In this document: one piece after another, positions 52,243-60,529 of the stretch
Layout: every line of letters starts with the position of its first letter
How positions within the stretch are numbered: the stretch's first letter is position 1
NCBI GenBank assembly: GCA_026387935.1
Contig: JAPLKU010000003.1
Coordinates: forward strand, 248,001-312,000
DNA from: Gemmatimonadota bacterium
GTDB taxonomy: Bacteria > Gemmatimonadota > Gemmatimonadetes > Gemmatimonadales > Gemmatimonadaceae
DNA length: 64,000 nt
Direction: 5' to 3'
The notes under the pieces: model-generated
Seen by the model: the letters and a program-made list of their open reading frames with translations, nothing else
Database searches by the model: none
Told to the model about the DNA's origin: nothing
Position numbers and translations under genes: made by a program

Positions 52243-54033
52243 ATGTCCAGCCAGAACGATTTCAGTTTCAAGATCGCCACCGTAAACGGAACCGGCTCTG
52301 CCTCAGCAAACACCCTGCTGATGCAATCCATTTTCCGCATGGGCATCCCGGTCACGGGCAAGAACATCTTCCCGTCCAACATCCAGGGCCTCCCGACGTG
52401 GTATGAAATAAGAGTCTCCAAGGACGGCTACAACGCCCGCCCTGCGGAAATCGATTTCGTCGTCGCGATGAACCCCGAGACGTACAAGCAGGACGTGAAG
52501 ACCGTCCGTGACGGCGGCTACCTGATGTACGACTCCAGTTGGCCACTCGCCGAGGAACTGCACCGCGAGAACACCACCGTGCTCGGCGTTCCCTGCGGCG
52601 AACTGTGTGTGAAAACGTTCGAACGCGACCGTGACCGCGTGCTCCTCCGCAACATCGTCTACACCGGCGCGCTCGCGGCATTTCTCGACATCGACCTCGA
52701 TGTGATCTCCGAACTCCTCCGTGAGAAGTTCGGCAAGAAGCCCAAGGTTCTCGAGATGAACTTCACGGCCGTGAAACTCGGCTACGACTACGCAAAAAAG
52801 AACTACACCTGCCCGCTCCCGTTCTCGCTCAAGCGCATGAACGCCACGAGCGAGCACATCCTCATCGACGGCAACACCGCCTTCGGGCTCGGCGCGGTCT
52901 TCGCCGGCGCGACCGTCGGCGCCTGGTATCCCATCACGCCAAGTACGTCGCTGATGGACGCGTTCACCGCGTTCTGCCAGCAGTACCGCACCAACGCCGA
53001 CGGCACGAAGAACTACATCATCATCCAGGCCGAAGACGAACTCTCGGCCGCCGGCATGGTCATTGGCGCCAACTGGGCCGGTGCGCGTGCGTTCACGTCA
53101 ACTGCAGGTCCTGGCATTTCGCTGATGCAGGAGTTCATCGGCCTCGCGTACTACGCCGAGGTGCCGTGGGTGTGTGTGGACGTGCAGCGTGTGGGTCCTG
53201 CCACCGGCATGCCCACGCGCACGCAGCAGAGTGATTTGTTCTCCTGCGCGTACGCGTCGCACGGCGACACCAAGCACATCTGTCTCTATCCCGCCGATCC
53301 GGGCGAGTGCTTCACCATGGCGCCCCAGGCGTTCGATCTCGCCGAGTTGTTCCAGACGCCCGTGTTTGTGGTGAGCGATCTGGATATCGGCATGAATGAC
53401 TGGATGATTCCGCGCCTTGAGTGGGACGACACGTACGTGCCCAACCGCGGCAGGGTGCTCAACGCGGACGATCTCGCGAAACTCGAGAAGTGGGGCCGGT
53501 ACCAGGACACCGGCGGCGGCATTCCATCGCGCACGTTGCCCGGCGTTGGCGGCAAGGGCGCGTTCTTCACGCGCGGCTCCGGCCACAACCTCAACGGCGT
53601 GTACACCGAAGATTCGCCCGAGTACAAGGCGGTGCTCGACCGCATCACCCTCAAGTTCAAGACGGCGGCGAACGCCGTGCCGAAACCCATCGTTGCGAGC
53701 ACCGGCAATGACGTTGGTGTCATTGCGATTGGCGGCACAAATGGCGCGGTGACCGAAGCCGTCGCGCATCTCAAGGACCAGGGCATCACCGTGGACTATA
53801 TGCGCATCCGCGGCTTCCCTTTTGGTGATGAGGTGGTCGAGTTCCTGGAGAACCATGAGCGCATCTTCGTGGTGGAGCAGAACCGTGACGCACAGCTCCG
53901 CTCGATGCTCATGATCGAGACGAATACCAATCCCAACAAGTTGCTTTCCATTCTCGACTACGCCGGCCTCCCGCTCACCGCGAACGTCGTGGTGGATGCC
54001 GTGGCTGGTCAGATGGCAGGAGTCCAGTCATGA
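52243..54033 (+). CDS. korA: 2-oxoacid:acceptor oxidoreductase alpha subunit (gamma-alpha fusion, KorA-like)
   Basis: 596 residues. The first 190 form the gamma domain (FKIATVNGTGSASANTLLMQSIFRMGIPV), and the alpha pyrimidine-binding domain begins with GNTAFGLGAVFAGATVGAWYPITPSTSLMDAF, where YPITPS is the family motif. AEDELSAAGMVIGANWAGARAFTSTAGPG and the C-terminal EVVEFLENHERIFVVEQNRDAQL complete it. With KorB it decarboxylates a 2-oxoacid to acyl-CoA and reduces ferredoxin, reversibly. 2-oxoglutarate is the most likely substrate for this fused type, but pyruvate or branched acids cannot be excluded. It overlaps korB by 4 bp. Confidence 0.9.
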   Translation: MSSQNDFSFKIATVNGTGSASANTLLMQSIFRMGIPVTGKNIFPSNIQGLPTWYEIRVSKDGYNARPAEIDFVVAMNPETYKQDVKTVRDGGYLMYDSSWPLAEELHRENTTVLGVPCGELCVKTFERDRDRVLLRNIVYTGALAAFLDIDLDVISELLREKFGKKPKVLEMNFTAVKLGYDYAKKNYTCPLPFSLKRMNATSEHILIDGNTAFGLGAVFAGATVGAWYPITPSTSLMDAFTAFCQQYRTNADGTKNYIIIQAEDELSAAGMVIGANWAGARAFTSTAGPGISLMQEFIGLAYYAEVPWVCVDVQRVGPATGMPTRTQQSDLFSCAYASHGDTKHICLYPADPGECFTMAPQAFDLAELFQTPVFVVSDLDIGMNDWMIPRLEWDDTYVPNRGRVLNADDLAKLEKWGRYQDTGGGIPSRTLPGVGGKGAFFTRGSGHNLNGVYTEDSPEYKAVLDRITLKFKTAANAVPKPIVASTGNDVGVIAIGGTNGAVTEAVAHLKDQGITVDYMRIRGFPFGDEVVEFLENHERIFVVEQNRDAQLRSMLMIETNTNPNKLLSILDYAGLPLTANVVVDAVAGQMAGVQS

Positions 54034-55091
54034 CATCCATCGCGAAGCCCCCGGTCAAGCATCCCAGCCTCCGCAAGAACGGACTTGGCCTCACCACGCG
54101 TGATTACGAAGGCGCCATGAGCACGTTGTGCGCCGGGTGCGGTCACGATTCGGTGACGGCGGCGCTGATCACCGCGTTCTGGGAACTCGACGTTCCGCCG
54201 CACAAGGCCGCGAAGATGAGCGGCATTGGGTGCTCGTCCAAGACCACGGCGTATTTCATGAAGCAGTCGCACGGCTTCAACTCCGTGCATGGGCGCATGC
54301 CGTCGGTAACGAGCGGGGCGAACGCGGCCAACCGGAGCCTGACGTATATCGGAATCTCCGGTGATGGCGATTCGCTGTCCATTGGGCTCGGCCAGCTCTG
54401 CCACGCCATCCGGCGCAATGTGCAGATGCTTTACGTGATCGAGAACAACGGCGTGTACGGGCTCACCAAGGGCCAGTTCTCTGCGAGCGCCGATGTTGGC
54501 AGCACGGCTAAGCGCGGCGAAGCCAACCAGATGCAGCCCATCGATCCCGTGCTGCTGGCGCTCACGCTCGGCGCGACATTCGTGGCGCGCTCGTTCTCAG
54601 GCGACAAGGCGCAGCTCGTGCCCATTCTCAAGGCTGGGCTTCGGCACAATGGCTTTGCGCTCATCGACGTAATCAGTCCCTGCGTGAGTTTCAACGATCA
54701 CGAGGGGAGCACGAAGAGCTACAAGTACACGCGCGAGCACGAGGTGGAGATTGCGGCGGCCGATTTCGTACCGCTACGCAAGGAAATCAGCCAGGAGCAG
54801 GGCGCGGCCGGCGGGCTCACCAGCGTGACCATGCACGACGGGTCGATCGTGCGGTTCCGGAAGACGGCCGCGGACTACAACCCCACGGACCGCGGCGCGG
54901 CGTACACGCATGTGAAGCACTGCATCGACAAGGGCGAAGTCGCGACGGGGCTCCTCTTCATGGAAGGGGGGTCACAAACGGAAATGCATACGCTGAACAA
55001 GACGGTGAAGACGCCGCTGGTGGATTTGGCGCATAAGGATTTGTGCCCGGGGAATGCGCAGCTACAGGAGTTGATGGGGGAGTATCGGTAG
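54030..55091 (+). CDS. korB: 2-oxoacid:acceptor oxidoreductase beta subunit (KorB-like)
   Basis: 353 residues. STLCAGCGHDSVTAALITAFWEL has the first conserved Cys region, SGIGCSSKTTAYFM the second, and GISGDGDSLSIGLGQLCHAIRRNVQMLYVIENNGVYGLTKGQ is the thiamine-diphosphate and magnesium motif (GDG to NNxxYG). The C-terminal half, with VISPCVSFNDHEGS, matches the beta subunit's cluster-binding Cys. It forms the active site with KorA and passes electrons to ferredoxin or, here, probably to the adjoining Fe-S flavoprotein. ATG at 54030 overlaps the korA stop (ATGA). Confidence 0.92.
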   Translation: MTSIAKPPVKHPSLRKNGLGLTTRDYEGAMSTLCAGCGHDSVTAALITAFWELDVPPHKAAKMSGIGCSSKTTAYFMKQSHGFNSVHGRMPSVTSGANAANRSLTYIGISGDGDSLSIGLGQLCHAIRRNVQMLYVIENNGVYGLTKGQFSASADVGSTAKRGEANQMQPIDPVLLALTLGATFVARSFSGDKAQLVPILKAGLRHNGFALIDVISPCVSFNDHEGSTKSYKYTREHEVEIAAADFVPLRKEISQEQGAAGGLTSVTMHDGSIVRFRKTAADYNPTDRGAAYTHVKHCIDKGEVATGLLFMEGGSQTEMHTLNKTVKTPLVDLAHKDLCPGNAQLQELMGEYR

Positions 55092-55494
55092 GGGTTGTCG
55101 AGCGAACGCGGCTCGGTTCACGTTGCCGGGAGTCTGCACCACGCGACCGATGGGGCACGTTGCGCGGCCTGGGGCGCATTCCCGCATGGCACCCCTGAGC
55201 GCAGCTCGACGCCTTCGGACTCGCTGCTGCGGACCTCGTTGACCAGGCGACTGAGCGCGGATTCTCAGCCTACGCGTTCCGAACGAACGTGCGAGAGCTG
55301 ATCGAAAGAGCGCCAGTGCTCTTCGGACAGCTTGCTCATTCGCAGTCTTTTCACGCCGCTAAGCCTGAACTCGTCGCACAGAATACCATTGCAGCGCGCA
55401 GCCCTTGGGCGGCAGTGGGCTAGCAATCGTTCTACTTTTCCACGGTCGCCTCGCCCCCGCGGGCGACCCCTTCTATAGAATTGGAGCCCGTGTG
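55092..55494 (+). other. Spacer of about 400 bp, partly gene debris
   Basis: The region after korB has no intact gene. Its middle part (55199-55423) holds a coding-like remnant described separately. The last 70 bp, with ttctatagaattggag before the next ATG, probably hold the promoter and ribosome-binding site of the propeller-amidohydrolase gene. Confidence 0.45.
55199..55423 (+). pseudogene. Remnant of an unidentified gene (about 74 codons)
   Basis: Following an in-frame TGA at 55196, an open frame reads AQLDAFGLAAADLVDQATER, then VRELIERAPVLFGQLAH and ends NTIAARSPWAAVG-stop. Base use is like a real C-terminal end, and the frame upstream of the TGA also looks protein-like (WGTLRGLGRIPAWHP). 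There is no suitable start. I do not recognise the family. Confidence 0.4.
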
Positions 55495-58400
55495 ATGAAG
55501 CCCCTTCGCCTGCTCGCCGTTGCTGCGGCCTTCGCTATTTGCGCCGCCGCGGCGCTCACTGCCCAAACCCCCGCACAAAACGACAGCGCCATCAAGGCTG
55601 CTGCGCGCACCAGCTCGCTGCCGCTCATCACCCCGCGCAAACTCAGCTTCACCACGGATGAAGCGTCCTGGATCTCCCTCGACGTTTCGCCGGACGCCAA
55701 GACCATCGCCTTCGACATACTCGGCGATCTCTACACGATTCCCGTAGCCGGCGGCACCGCGGCGCGCATCACGAGCGGCACGGGCTGGGACCAGCAGCCG
55801 CGCTACTCTCCTGACGGTAAGCAGATCGCGTTCGTGAGCGATCGCAACGGATCCAAGAATCTCTGGATCGCCAACGCCGACGGCACCAAGCCGCGCATTC
55901 TCACCAAGAGCGACCGCATCAACTTCGCATCGCCCATCTGGTCGGCCGACGGACAGTACGTGATTGCCGCGCGCGCGGGCCAACTCTGGATGTACAACAC
56001 GAGCGGTGGCTCTGGCGTGCAGCTGACTGGCTTGCGCGCCGAGGGTGCTGCTGCAGCTGCGGGCGCGGGTGGCGCAGCAGCATCGCACATTGCCGCGGCG
56101 CCGAGCGCGGACGGACGCACGCTCTGGGTGAACGTCACTGGCGGCGTGCCGGTGGTGCTGGCACTCGCCGCGGACGAGATCATGTCCGCGCGCGAAGAGA
56201 ACGAAGAACAGGCCGCGCGCAGCAACGCGCGCCGACTTGGTCAGTACCAGATTGCACAGTTCGATCGCGCAACGGGTCGCACGCTCGTGCGCACACATGA
56301 GACCGAAGGTGCCTTTCGCCCTGTAGCGAGCCCGGACGGCAAGTGGCTCGTGTACGCGACGCGTCATGATGCGCGCGAAGCGCTCAAGCTCCGCGACCTC
56401 GCCACGGGCGAAGAACGCTGGCTCGTGATGGATGTGCAGCGCGACAACTCGCAGGGCGGCGGCGCAAACGATCGCGACCTCTACCCCGCCTCGGCGTTTA
56501 CGCCAGACTCCAAGTCGCTCATCACGAGTTACAACGGAAAGATCTGGCGCGTGTCGATCCCCGACGGCGCGGTAACGGCGATTCCGTTTGTGGCGCAGGT
56601 TGAGCAGACGATGGGCGCGCTCGCCAAGTTCGAGTATCCGCACAACGATTCCACGCTCGTCGTCACGCAGATTCGCGGCACGCGCTCCTCTCCCAATGGC
56701 GCGCTGGTCGCGTTCACCGCGCTCGATAATCTCTATGTCGGCGAACTTGGGCCCGCGCCCGCCGCCGGTGATACGGCCACGCGCCAGGTGCGCAACGCGC
56801 GCCGCCTTACCGCGGGCGGGATGGTGGAGCATGCGCCCGTCTGGTCGCCCGATGGCCGGTACATCGCGTACGTCACGTGGACCGATACCGCTGGTGGCAA
56901 TATTTATCGCGTGCTTGCCGGCGGCGGAACGCCCGAGCGTTTGACGCGGGTCGCCGCGTACTTCGACAAGATCGCGTACACGAAAGACGGCTCGCGCATC
57001 ATGGCCGTGCGCGGCTCGCGCTACAGCCGCATGCGCCAGTTCGAGGATTTTGGCAACCTGAGCAACGCCGAGCTCGAGTACGTCACGATTCCCGCTGCTG
57101 GTGGAGAAGCGACGCGCATTGCGTGGACGGGCAGCGGCCAGTCACAGCAGGGGCGCAACGTGCCTCATGTGGGGCCGGATAGCTCACGTCTCTATGTATG
57201 GGCCGGCAACGAAGGGCTCGTCTCCATGCGCTTCGACGGCACCGACCGGAAGATCGTCGTGCGCGTGGCAGGACCACCGCCGCCGGCACAGCCCCTTCCG
57301 CCGGGTGCAACGCCGCCACCACCGCCCTCGCCGGACGAAGTGCTGCTCTCGCCAGACGGTAAACATGCGCTGGTGCTCGCTGAACACAATGTCTTCATGA
57401 TCACAGTACCACCGGTTGTCGGCGTGGCTCCTGCTATCGGTGTGAATGGAAGTGGCGTGCCCACCACGCGCCTCACGCGCGTGGGTGGCGACTTTATCGG
57501 CTGGAGCAACGACGGCGCCACGGCGTTCTATTCAATTGGCAAGAGCTGGTTTCAGTACAATGTGAACACCGCCGAGCTGGCGATACGGGATTCGGTGAGC
57601 CGCGCGGATTCTATCGCCAATGCGGCACCCGCGGGGGGTGCAGGCGGTGGCGCCGGCGGTGCAGCCGCCACGGCTGCGCGTGACGCGACCAAAAAACTAT
57701 CCATGGCATACGAAGCCGTCCGGTTCGACATCCGGATCACCGCGAACAAGGACAAGCCGAAGGGCAGCGTCGTGCTCCGCGGCGCGCGACTCGTCACGAT
57801 GAAGGGCGACCAGATCATCGCGAAGGGCGACGTGGTGGTCACCGACAATCGCATCGCGGCCATCGGCGCCAGCGGTTCGGTGAAGGTGCCGGCCGGCGCG
57901 AAGGTGATTGACGTGAGCGGCAAGACGATCATGCCGGGCTACGTGGACATTCACGCGCACAACTGGTTTGGCTGGGGCGTCCACCGCGACCAGGTGACGC
58001 AGCTGCTCGCGAACCTCGCGTACGGCGTCACCACGCAGCGCGATCCGCAGACGTCGGCGACGGACATTCTCACCTACACCGATCTCATGGAGACCGGCGC
58101 GCTCATTGGGCCGCGCCTCTACTCCACCGGCCCCGGCATCTTTGCCGCCGACAACATCAAGAGTCTCGACGAGGCCCGCGACGTGGTGCGCCGCTACGCC
58201 GATCATTACAACACCAAGACCATCAAGCAGTACCTGGCCGGCGACCGCAAGGTGCGCCAGTGGGTCATCATGGCTGCGAAGGAACTGGGGCTCACGACCA
58301 CCACGGAAGGTGGTTCGAACCTCTCCATGAACCTCACGCTGATGCAGGACGGCTATCCGGGGCTCGAGCACGCGATGCCGATCTTCCCGCTCTTCAAGGA

Positions 58401-59004
58401 TGTCGTGGAGCTCGAGGCCAACAGCGGCATCACGTACACGCCAACGCTGATTGTCGGGTACGGTGGTCCGATTGGCCGCGACTATTATCTGGCGCGGTAC
58501 AACATCGACGCAGACGCGAAACTCAAACACTTCACGCCGCACGACGAGCTCGATTCGTGGAAGACCGTGAGCTACAGTCGCGATGACCAGTACATCTTCA
58601 AGGGCCACGCCGAGCAGCTGGCGAAGTTCGTGAAAGCGGGCGGCCGTGTTGGGCTCGGCTCGCATGGCGAGCTCCAGGGTCTCGGCGTGCACTGGGAGAT
58701 CTGGATGATGCAGTCCGGCGGGATGACGCCCTTCGAGACGCTCCGCGCCGCCACGATTCACGGCGCTGACGCGATTGGCCTCTCCAAGGACCTCGGCTCA
58801 CTCGAAGTCGGCAAGCTCGCCGACCTCCAGGTGCTCGACAAGAATCCGCTCACCGACATTCACAACACGAACTCGGTGAAGTTCGTGATGAAGAATGGCC
58901 GGCTCTATGACGGCAACACGCTTGATGAGGTGTGGCCGCGCGTGAAGGCGCTACCGCCGCAATGGTGGTGGAAGGAAGATCCGCCGGCGGCTCCAAAGAA
59001 ATAG
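55495..59004 (+). CDS. Secreted amidohydrolase fused to an N-terminal TolB/PD40 beta-propeller
   Basis: 1169 residues. After a signal peptide (LLAVAAAFAICAAAALTAQ) many PD40 strands form a double propeller over roughly residues 50-740 (LDVSPDAKTIAFDILGDLYTIPV, PRYSPDGKQIAFVSD, PVWSPDGRYIAYVTW, LLSPDGKHALVLAEHN). The amidohydrolase domain starts near 765 (VVLRGARLVTMKGDQIIAKGDVVV), with metal-binding His820 and His822 in YVDIHAHNW, and ends in the usual DNPLTDIHNT-like sandwich (LDKNPLTDIHN). Fusions of this design are typical of Gemmatimonadota and related soil bacteria; the propeller may capture a peptide substrate. The ATG at 55495 gives the signal peptide; GGAG precedes it. Confidence 0.9.
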   Translation: MKPLRLLAVAAAFAICAAAALTAQTPAQNDSAIKAAARTSSLPLITPRKLSFTTDEASWISLDVSPDAKTIAFDILGDLYTIPVAGGTAARITSGTGWDQQPRYSPDGKQIAFVSDRNGSKNLWIANADGTKPRILTKSDRINFASPIWSADGQYVIAARAGQLWMYNTSGGSGVQLTGLRAEGAAAAAGAGGAAASHIAAAPSADGRTLWVNVTGGVPVVLALAADEIMSAREENEEQAARSNARRLGQYQIAQFDRATGRTLVRTHETEGAFRPVASPDGKWLVYATRHDAREALKLRDLATGEERWLVMDVQRDNSQGGGANDRDLYPASAFTPDSKSLITSYNGKIWRVSIPDGAVTAIPFVAQVEQTMGALAKFEYPHNDSTLVVTQIRGTRSSPNGALVAFTALDNLYVGELGPAPAAGDTATRQVRNARRLTAGGMVEHAPVWSPDGRYIAYVTWTDTAGGNIYRVLAGGGTPERLTRVAAYFDKIAYTKDGSRIMAVRGSRYSRMRQFEDFGNLSNAELEYVTIPAAGGEATRIAWTGSGQSQQGRNVPHVGPDSSRLYVWAGNEGLVSMRFDGTDRKIVVRVAGPPPPAQPLPPGATPPPPPSPDEVLLSPDGKHALVLAEHNVFMITVPPVVGVAPAIGVNGSGVPTTRLTRVGGDFIGWSNDGATAFYSIGKSWFQYNVNTAELAIRDSVSRADSIANAAPAGGAGGGAGGAAATAARDATKKLSMAYEAVRFDIRITANKDKPKGSVVLRGARLVTMKGDQIIAKGDVVVTDNRIAAIGASGSVKVPAGAKVIDVSGKTIMPGYVDIHAHNWFGWGVHRDQVTQLLANLAYGVTTQRDPQTSATDILTYTDLMETGALIGPRLYSTGPGIFAADNIKSLDEARDVVRRYADHYNTKTIKQYLAGDRKVRQWVIMAAKELGLTTTTEGGSNLSMNLTLMQDGYPGLEHAMPIFPLFKDVVELEANSGITYTPTLIVGYGGPIGRDYYLARYNIDADAKLKHFTPHDELDSWKTVSYSRDDQYIFKGHAEQLAKFVKAGGRVGLGSHGELQGLGVHWEIWMMQSGGMTPFETLRAATIHGADAIGLSKDLGSLEVGKLADLQVLDKNPLTDIHNTNSVKFVMKNGRLYDGNTLDEVWPRVKALPPQWWWKEDPPAAPKK

Positions 59005-59006
59005 GG

Positions 59007-59024
59007 GTCTCGGCGCTATCGCGG
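59007..59024. repeat. Solo end of the foldback element
   Basis: The string gtctcggcgctatcgcgg, two bases after the amidohydrolase stop, matches the outer end of the element at 46814-46937 with one change (t for g). The opposite arm is not present nearby. Confidence 0.55.
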
Positions 59025-59049
59025 AGTTAACTAGAAAGGCAGCAAACAA

Positions 59050-59091
59050 GTGAATGGCTCACGTCTGTGATTCCAGACGTGAGCCATTCAC
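59050..59091. terminator. Long perfect hairpin after the propeller-amidohydrolase gene
   Basis: Eighteen-base perfect arms (59050-59067 and 59074-59091) with a 6-base loop; pairing continues for about six more bases (caaaca/tgtttg) with one bulge. It lies 45 bp after the stop. The sequence after it (tgtttgaata) is only weakly T-rich, so it may be a terminator or a separate repeat. Confidence 0.7.
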
Positions 59092-59114
59092 TGTTTGAAT
59101 AGTGATACTTACAA

Positions 59115-59267
59115 CGACAGGGCCGGGCTGACTTCACCTTCATGGACCCAATGACTGAGGAGGACATCGAGCGCCGCCCCCCCCCGCCTGAACTCGCTAA
59201 TCTTCCCGATAACTTCTGGGACGGTGCCAGAGTCGTGTATCCGCCCGGTAAGAGCGCGCTGAGCATC
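59115..59267 (+). pseudogene. BrnA-like antitoxin N-terminal remnant
   Basis: The frame reads GRADFTFMDPMTEEDIERRPPP, then ELANLPDNFWDGARVVYPPGKSALSI. This matches the N-terminal half of BrnA/CopG-type antitoxins, where a MTDEDI motif is followed by LPDDFW and a PxGK-x-AISLR strand. After SALSI the match stops: the ribbon-helix-helix part is missing, and the frame runs into the leader of the next gene. No BrnT toxin gene is present upstream. It is a relic of a type II toxin-antitoxin pair. Confidence 0.6.
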
Positions 59268-59303
59268 CCAGCCCTCCAATCCGTATTGTTGTTGGTCCCT
59301 ACT

Positions 59304-60410
59304 ATGATGAACAGCCTCCTCCTCCGATCCCTCGCGCTGTCCGCTCTGGCCGTCACCGTCGCGACCGCGCTGACGACCGGGCTGACGGCCGAGCTCGCCG
59401 CTGCGCAGTCTTCGCCCCCCGTACTCGCATCACAGGTCCAGCTCCGCTTCGACACCACCGAGGCCGCTGTCGCGCTCGGCATTGTCGAGTGGCACAAGGA
59501 CAAGAACGCCCTCACCGACGACGACTGGCGAAAGCTCTTCAAGAGCGATGGCTACCAGCGGCTCCGCCAACGCGAGATCGAAGCCGAGCATGCATTCCCG
59601 GATTCGGTATTCCAGGCGTTTCTGCTCTCGGATTCACTGGGCAAACGGGCCGTGGCGCTACGCACCACACTTGAGAAGTACAAGCGCGCCGATATCCGCG
59701 GCGCCGGCGCCAAGGCGCTCGCGTATCTGCCTGAGAACGCGCGCGTGGCCGCGTCGGTGTACCTCGTGCTAAAGCCCGCGCCGAGTTCGTTTGTGTACGA
59801 CCTGCAACGCGACCCGTCAATCGTGATGTACCTGGATACGAAGCAGACCGCGGCGCAGTTCGAGAACACGATTGCACATGAGCTGCACCATATCGGCTTC
59901 TCGACGATTGGTACGCGTGCGGACTCAATGGTCGGTTCTCTTTCAATCAACGCGCGCATCGCCGCGGACTGGACCCGCGCCTTCGGTGAAGGCTTTGCGA
60001 TGCTCGCCGCCGCCGGTGGGCCGAACGTGCATCCGCATGCGGTGAGCTCCGCCGCCGATCGCGCGCGCTGGGACCGCGACCTGACACACTTCAACCGCGA
60101 TCTCAAACGCATCGAGGAGTTCTTCCTCGGCGTCATTGACGGTAAGCTCGCCTCGCCAGATGCGATTGGCGGCGCCGCGAACGAGTTCTACGGCGTGGAA
60201 GGCCCCTGGTACACGGTGGGCTGGAAGATGGCCACGACCATCGAAAAGAAGTTCGGCCGCAAGGAAGTCATCGAGTGCATGATTGATCCACACCGGCTGC
60301 TCGAGCAGTACAACGCCGCGGCCGCGGCCTACAACAAGGCGAACCCGGCGGCGGCGCTCGCGCTCTGGAGCCCAGTGCTGGTGAAGGCGCTGAAGAGGCC
60401 GGGGACCTGA
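59304..60410 (+). CDS. Exported putative zinc-dependent peptidase (DUF5700/DUF2268-like)
   Basis: 368 residues with a signal peptide (LALSALAVTVATALTTGLTAELAAAQ). The mid-protein motif NTIAHELHHIGF is an HExxH zinc site, and EGFAMLAAAGG, about 60 residues later, could give the third ligand. The end EFYGVEGPWYTVGWKMATTIEKKFGRKEVIECMIDP has the helical pattern of DUF5700-type putative peptidases. No substrate is known. The open frame extends upstream to 59142, but those codons belong to the antitoxin remnant, so I start at the ATG at 59304, which opens the signal peptide. Confidence 0.75.
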   Translation: MMNSLLLRSLALSALAVTVATALTTGLTAELAAAQSSPPVLASQVQLRFDTTEAAVALGIVEWHKDKNALTDDDWRKLFKSDGYQRLRQREIEAEHAFPDSVFQAFLLSDSLGKRAVALRTTLEKYKRADIRGAGAKALAYLPENARVAASVYLVLKPAPSSFVYDLQRDPSIVMYLDTKQTAAQFENTIAHELHHIGFSTIGTRADSMVGSLSINARIAADWTRAFGEGFAMLAAAGGPNVHPHAVSSAADRARWDRDLTHFNRDLKRIEEFFLGVIDGKLASPDAIGGAANEFYGVEGPWYTVGWKMATTIEKKFGRKEVIECMIDPHRLLEQYNAAAAAYNKANPAAALALWSPVLVKALKRPGT

Positions 60411-60529
60411 GTTCTGCGGCGTGAGGAATCGGGCCGGCCGGAATCGGTGGACCCGCGAGATTGTAAAGATCATGCGACAGCTGGGGAAACAGTCGAAGTG
60501 AAGCCCGCGACGTCGCAGATTTAGGCGCT

